The notes below the pieces were generated by a model. The model was not told the origin of the DNA, ran no database searches, and saw only the letters and a program-made list of their open reading frames with translations. A DNA stretch of 7,114 nt, from the NCBI GenBank assembly GCA_900770865.1, contig CAAGLU010000010.1:1-7114 (forward strand). The letters are read 5' to 3'. The stretch comes from an uncultured Atopobiaceae bacterium. GTDB taxonomy: Bacteria > Actinomycetota > Coriobacteriia > Coriobacteriales > Atopobiaceae. The position numbers were made by a program, and so were the translations under genes. Shown here one piece after another: positions 5,379-7,114 of the stretch. Position 1 is the first letter of the stretch, and each line of letters opens with the position of its first letter.

Positions 5379-6887
5379 TTAGGCGCCTTGTTCCCCTTCT
5401 TCGCCGCGCGATTCGCCCGAGTCGGCCTTATGTTGCGACTTTTCACGCAATTTGGCGACACGGGACTGGAGCTGCGCGGCGGGGGCGGGCTTCTCGACAG
5501 GCTCTGCGGCAGGCGAGGAGGCATCGTCCTTCACGGGCGCCTTGCCCTTGTCGTCCTCGGAGGCTTCGGCCTGCTCGTCAGGCGCGGGCTCCTCCTCTTC
5601 CGTGGGCTCAGGGGCCGTCACGCGGAGCATGGCCACGCGGCGGCCGCGCATGGACTGCACGCGGAAGGTGTAGCCGTCCTTGGTGATGACGTCACCGGGA
5701 TGCGGGAGCTTGTCGGCCATGTCGGTGATGAAGCCGGCGATGGTCTCGTACTCCTCGTTGTCCTCCACCGGCCAGCCCAGGTCGATGGCGTCGTCCAGCG
5801 AGAAGCGGCCGTCGACGAGCCACTCGCGGTCCGAGAGCTTGGTGAGGTACTTGTTGTCGGGGTCGAATTCGTCCTCGATCTCGCCCACGATCTCCTCGAC
5901 GATGTCCTCGATCGTGATGACGCCGGCCGTGCCGCCGTACTCGTCCACCACGATCACCATCTGGTCGTGGCTCGACTGCATCTCGGAGAGCAGCGGGATA
6001 ATGTCCTTGGTGTCGGGCACGAAGTCCGGCGTGCGCATGTGGCGCGAGATCTTCTCGGCTCCGCGGCCGTCATCGATGATGGGCGAGATGAGGTCCTTGA
6101 TGTGGGCGATGCCCACGATGCGGTCGACGTTGCCGCGGTAGATGGGGATGCGGCTGAAGCCGGTGCGACGCATGACGGAGAGCACCTCGTTGAGCGTAGC
6201 GTCCTCGCGCATGGCGCACATGTCAACGCGCGGCACCATGACCTCGCGGGCGATGGTGTCGCCCAGGTCGATGACCTCGTGGATCATCGATTTCTCCTCG
6301 TCGGAGAGCTCGTCGGAGTCGGTGACCATGTACTTGATCTCGTCCTCCGAGACCTCCTGGCGATCCTCGGTGGATTTCACGTGCAGCAGACGCGCGATGC
6401 CGTTGGCGCTTGCGGAAGTGAGCCAGATCAGCGGCTTGACGGCATGCGAGAACCCGCGCAGGAAGCCAGCGACGCGCTTGGAGACGCCCTCGGCGTCGGC
6501 CATGGCGATGCGCTTGGGCACGAGCTCGCCCACCACGATGGAGAAGTACGACACGATGAGGGTGATGAGTACCGTGGCCAGGCCGTTTGCGATGCTGACG
6601 TCCATGCCAAAGCTAGAGAGCCACAGGCCAAGCGGTTCGGAGAGGCTGGTTGCGGCAAACGCAGACGAGAAGAACCCAACGAGCGTTATGGCAACCTGGA
6701 TGGCGGCGAGGAACTGCGTGGGGTCCTCGATCATGTCTGCCGCAGTTGCCGCCCTGGCGTCACCCTCCTCGGCGTCATGGTCTAGCAGCACTTTCCGCGC
6801 TGTAGAAAGTGCCATCTCCGACATCGAGAAGTACCCGTTCACAAGGGTGAGCAGAAACGTGACGAGAATCGATAAGGCTATGTCCAT
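5379..6887 (-). CDS. CNNM/CorC-family transporter (DUF21, CBS pair, CorC_HlyC domain)
   Basis: A 502-residue 'hemolysin family' membrane protein, probably exporting Mg2+ or related cations; S. aureus MpfA and animal CNNMs are characterised relatives. DUF21 covers about 1-170 with hydrophobic segments near 2-20, 58-82, 98-121 and 140-165, plus conserved NGYFSMSEMAL (17-27) and GELVPKRIA (120-128). A CBS pair spans about 205-335, with VMVPRVDM (216-223), FSRIPIY (244-250) and DEYGGTAGVIT (315-325). The CorC_HlyC domain is about 345-422. A charged Pro/Ala/Glu/Lys tail (424-502) ends the protein and is longer than usual. The ATG at 6887 is the only usable start, since the frame upstream runs to a stop without ATG, GTG or TTG. 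Its AAGGAGG lies 14 bases away, unusually far. It is the first gene of the minus-strand run, diverging from the gene at 7105. 'Hemolysin' is a historical label. Confidence 0.92.
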   Translation of the reverse strand: MDIALSILVTFLLTLVNGYFSMSEMALSTARKVLLDHDAEEGDARAATAADMIEDPTQFLAAIQVAITLVGFFSSAFAATSLSEPLGLWLSSFGMDVSIANGLATVLITLIVSYFSIVVGELVPKRIAMADAEGVSKRVAGFLRGFSHAVKPLIWLTSASANGIARLLHVKSTEDRQEVSEDEIKYMVTDSDELSDEEKSMIHEVIDLGDTIAREVMVPRVDMCAMREDATLNEVLSVMRRTGFSRIPIYRGNVDRIVGIAHIKDLISPIIDDGRGAEKISRHMRTPDFVPDTKDIIPLLSEMQSSHDQMVIVVDEYGGTAGVITIEDIVEEIVGEIEDEFDPDNKYLTKLSDREWLVDGRFSLDDAIDLGWPVEDNEEYETIAGFITDMADKLPHPGDVITKDGYTFRVQSMRGRRVAMLRVTAPEPTEEEEPAPDEQAEASEDDKGKAPVKDDASSPAAEPVEKPAPAAQLQSRVAKLREKSQHKADSGESRGEEGEQGA

Positions 6888-6908
6888 GCGCGAGTGCGCA
6901 ACCTCCTT
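6886..6908 (-). promoter_or_regulatory. Distant Shine-Dalgarno with intervening mini-hairpin for the CorC-like gene
   Basis: A strong AAGGAGG (6902-6908) is 14 bases from the ATG, where 5-9 is usual. The spacer contains TGCGC-ACTC-GCGCA (6887-6900), a 5-bp stem with a 4-base loop whose last base is the A of the start codon. Folding would bring the Shine-Dalgarno next to the AUG, or could hide the start. Confidence 0.5.
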
Positions 6909-6962
6909 GGACGACGCGGATGCGGCTGCGGGCCGGGTGGCGGCAGTCGCGGCTGCTTTCTA

Positions 6963-6968
6963 ATTCTA
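6963..6968 (-). promoter_or_regulatory. Candidate -10 element for the CorC-like gene
   Basis: TAGAAT on the minus strand, one base from consensus, lies in the only clearly AT-rich patch upstream of the CorC-like gene and would give a leader of about 70 bases. The -35 position is GC-rich and poor, which could mean activator dependence or a wrong call. Confidence 0.35.
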
Positions 6969-6976
6969 TAAGAAAT

Positions 6977-7020
6977 ACCCGTTGGACGCGGAGTTACGCA
7001 CGAGTCGTAACCCAATGGTT
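6977..7020. promoter_or_regulatory. Nested inverted repeat in the divergent intergenic region
   Basis: GTTACG (6993-6998) and CGTAAC (7006-7011) are exact inverted 6-mers. They are flanked by ACCCGTTGG (6977-6985) and CCAATGGTT (7012-7020), complementary at eight of nine positions counting one G-T pair. The right arms are contiguous, the left arms separated by seven bases. It sits between divergent starts and overlaps the expected -35 zone of the minus promoter, so it may be an operator or a structured leader. Confidence 0.35.
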
Positions 7021-7060
7021 CGTATCGTCTTTATGCGTTCGCGAGGGCGCCATATGCGGC

Positions 7061-7069
7061 TGGTACGAT
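7061..7069 (+). promoter_or_regulatory. Candidate extended -10 promoter of the right-edge plus-strand gene
   Basis: TGGTACGAT matches the extended -10 form TGn-TAnnaT, with TACGAT at 7064-7069. Start of transcription near 7076 would leave a leader of about 30 bases before the GTG at 7105. No -35 is evident, as often seen with extended -10 promoters. Confidence 0.45.
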
Positions 7070-7104
7070 GTGTGGCCCAAAGGCCGACCAGCGAAGGGAG
7101 CGCC

Positions 7105-7114
7105 GTGGCCGAAG
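7105..7114 (+). CDS. Start of a divergent plus-strand gene (only Met-Ala-Glu visible)
   Basis: The last ten bases read GTG GCC GAA G. AAGGGAG (7094-7100) lies four bases before the GTG, and a candidate extended -10 is at 7061-7069. Only three codons are visible, so the product cannot be identified. It would be transcribed away from the CorC-like gene. Confidence 0.55.

Noticed and set aside
5307..6785. Plus-strand open frame of 492 codons
   Set aside because: Antisense to the clear CNNM/CorC-like gene; His/Asp/Val/Gly-rich translation without recognisable domains.
1..7114. CRISPR array, tRNA or rRNA genes, insertion sequence or attachment site
   Set aside because: No regularly spaced repeats, cloverleaf or rRNA-like segments, transposase frames or flanking terminal repeats were seen.

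Overview
The window is GC-rich with strongly G/C-biased third codon positions. It carries a compact run of six genes, all on the minus strand (read right to left), and the first codons of a divergent plus-strand gene at the right edge. The gene mix suggests a Coriobacteriia actinobacterium of the Atopobium/Olsenella type: a Tat-type lipoprotein BMP receptor with a long serine linker, a YtxH-like protein, a PRC-barrel protein with a Lys/Ala/Pro tail, and a CNNM/CorC-like transporter. This taxonomic call is an inference from gene content and composition; there is no rRNA or other marker here.

Layout in minus-strand transcription order. 5379-6887 is a DUF21/CBS/CorC_HlyC-type membrane protein, probably a divalent-cation exporter. 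4389-5213 is a short protein resembling only the N-terminal domain of cyanophycin synthetase, with an HxxEH motif and a long acidic Pro/Ala/Glu tail. 3843-4289 is a small YtxH-like membrane-anchored helical protein. 2581-3690 is a GTG-started protein with two PRC-barrel-like segments and a basic histone-H1-like tail. 1437-2510 is methylthioribose-1-phosphate isomerase (MtnA), followed by a textbook intrinsic terminator at 1344-1376. After an AT-richer gap of about 375 bp comes a BMP/PnrA-type substrate-binding lipoprotein that starts at 1061 and runs off the left edge. At the right edge 6888-7104 is a divergent regulatory region leading to a GTG start at 7105.

Functionally the window mixes envelope and ion homeostasis (CorC-like, YtxH-like, PRC-barrel) with nucleoside and methylthio-sugar salvage (MtnA and the BMP receptor, which are separate transcription units). 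The most unusual item is the stand-alone cyanophycin-synthetase N-domain protein, with no ligase or Mur-like domain in its own chain or anywhere in the window. Several intergenic regions hold inverted or direct repeats that may be regulatory; these are weaker claims.
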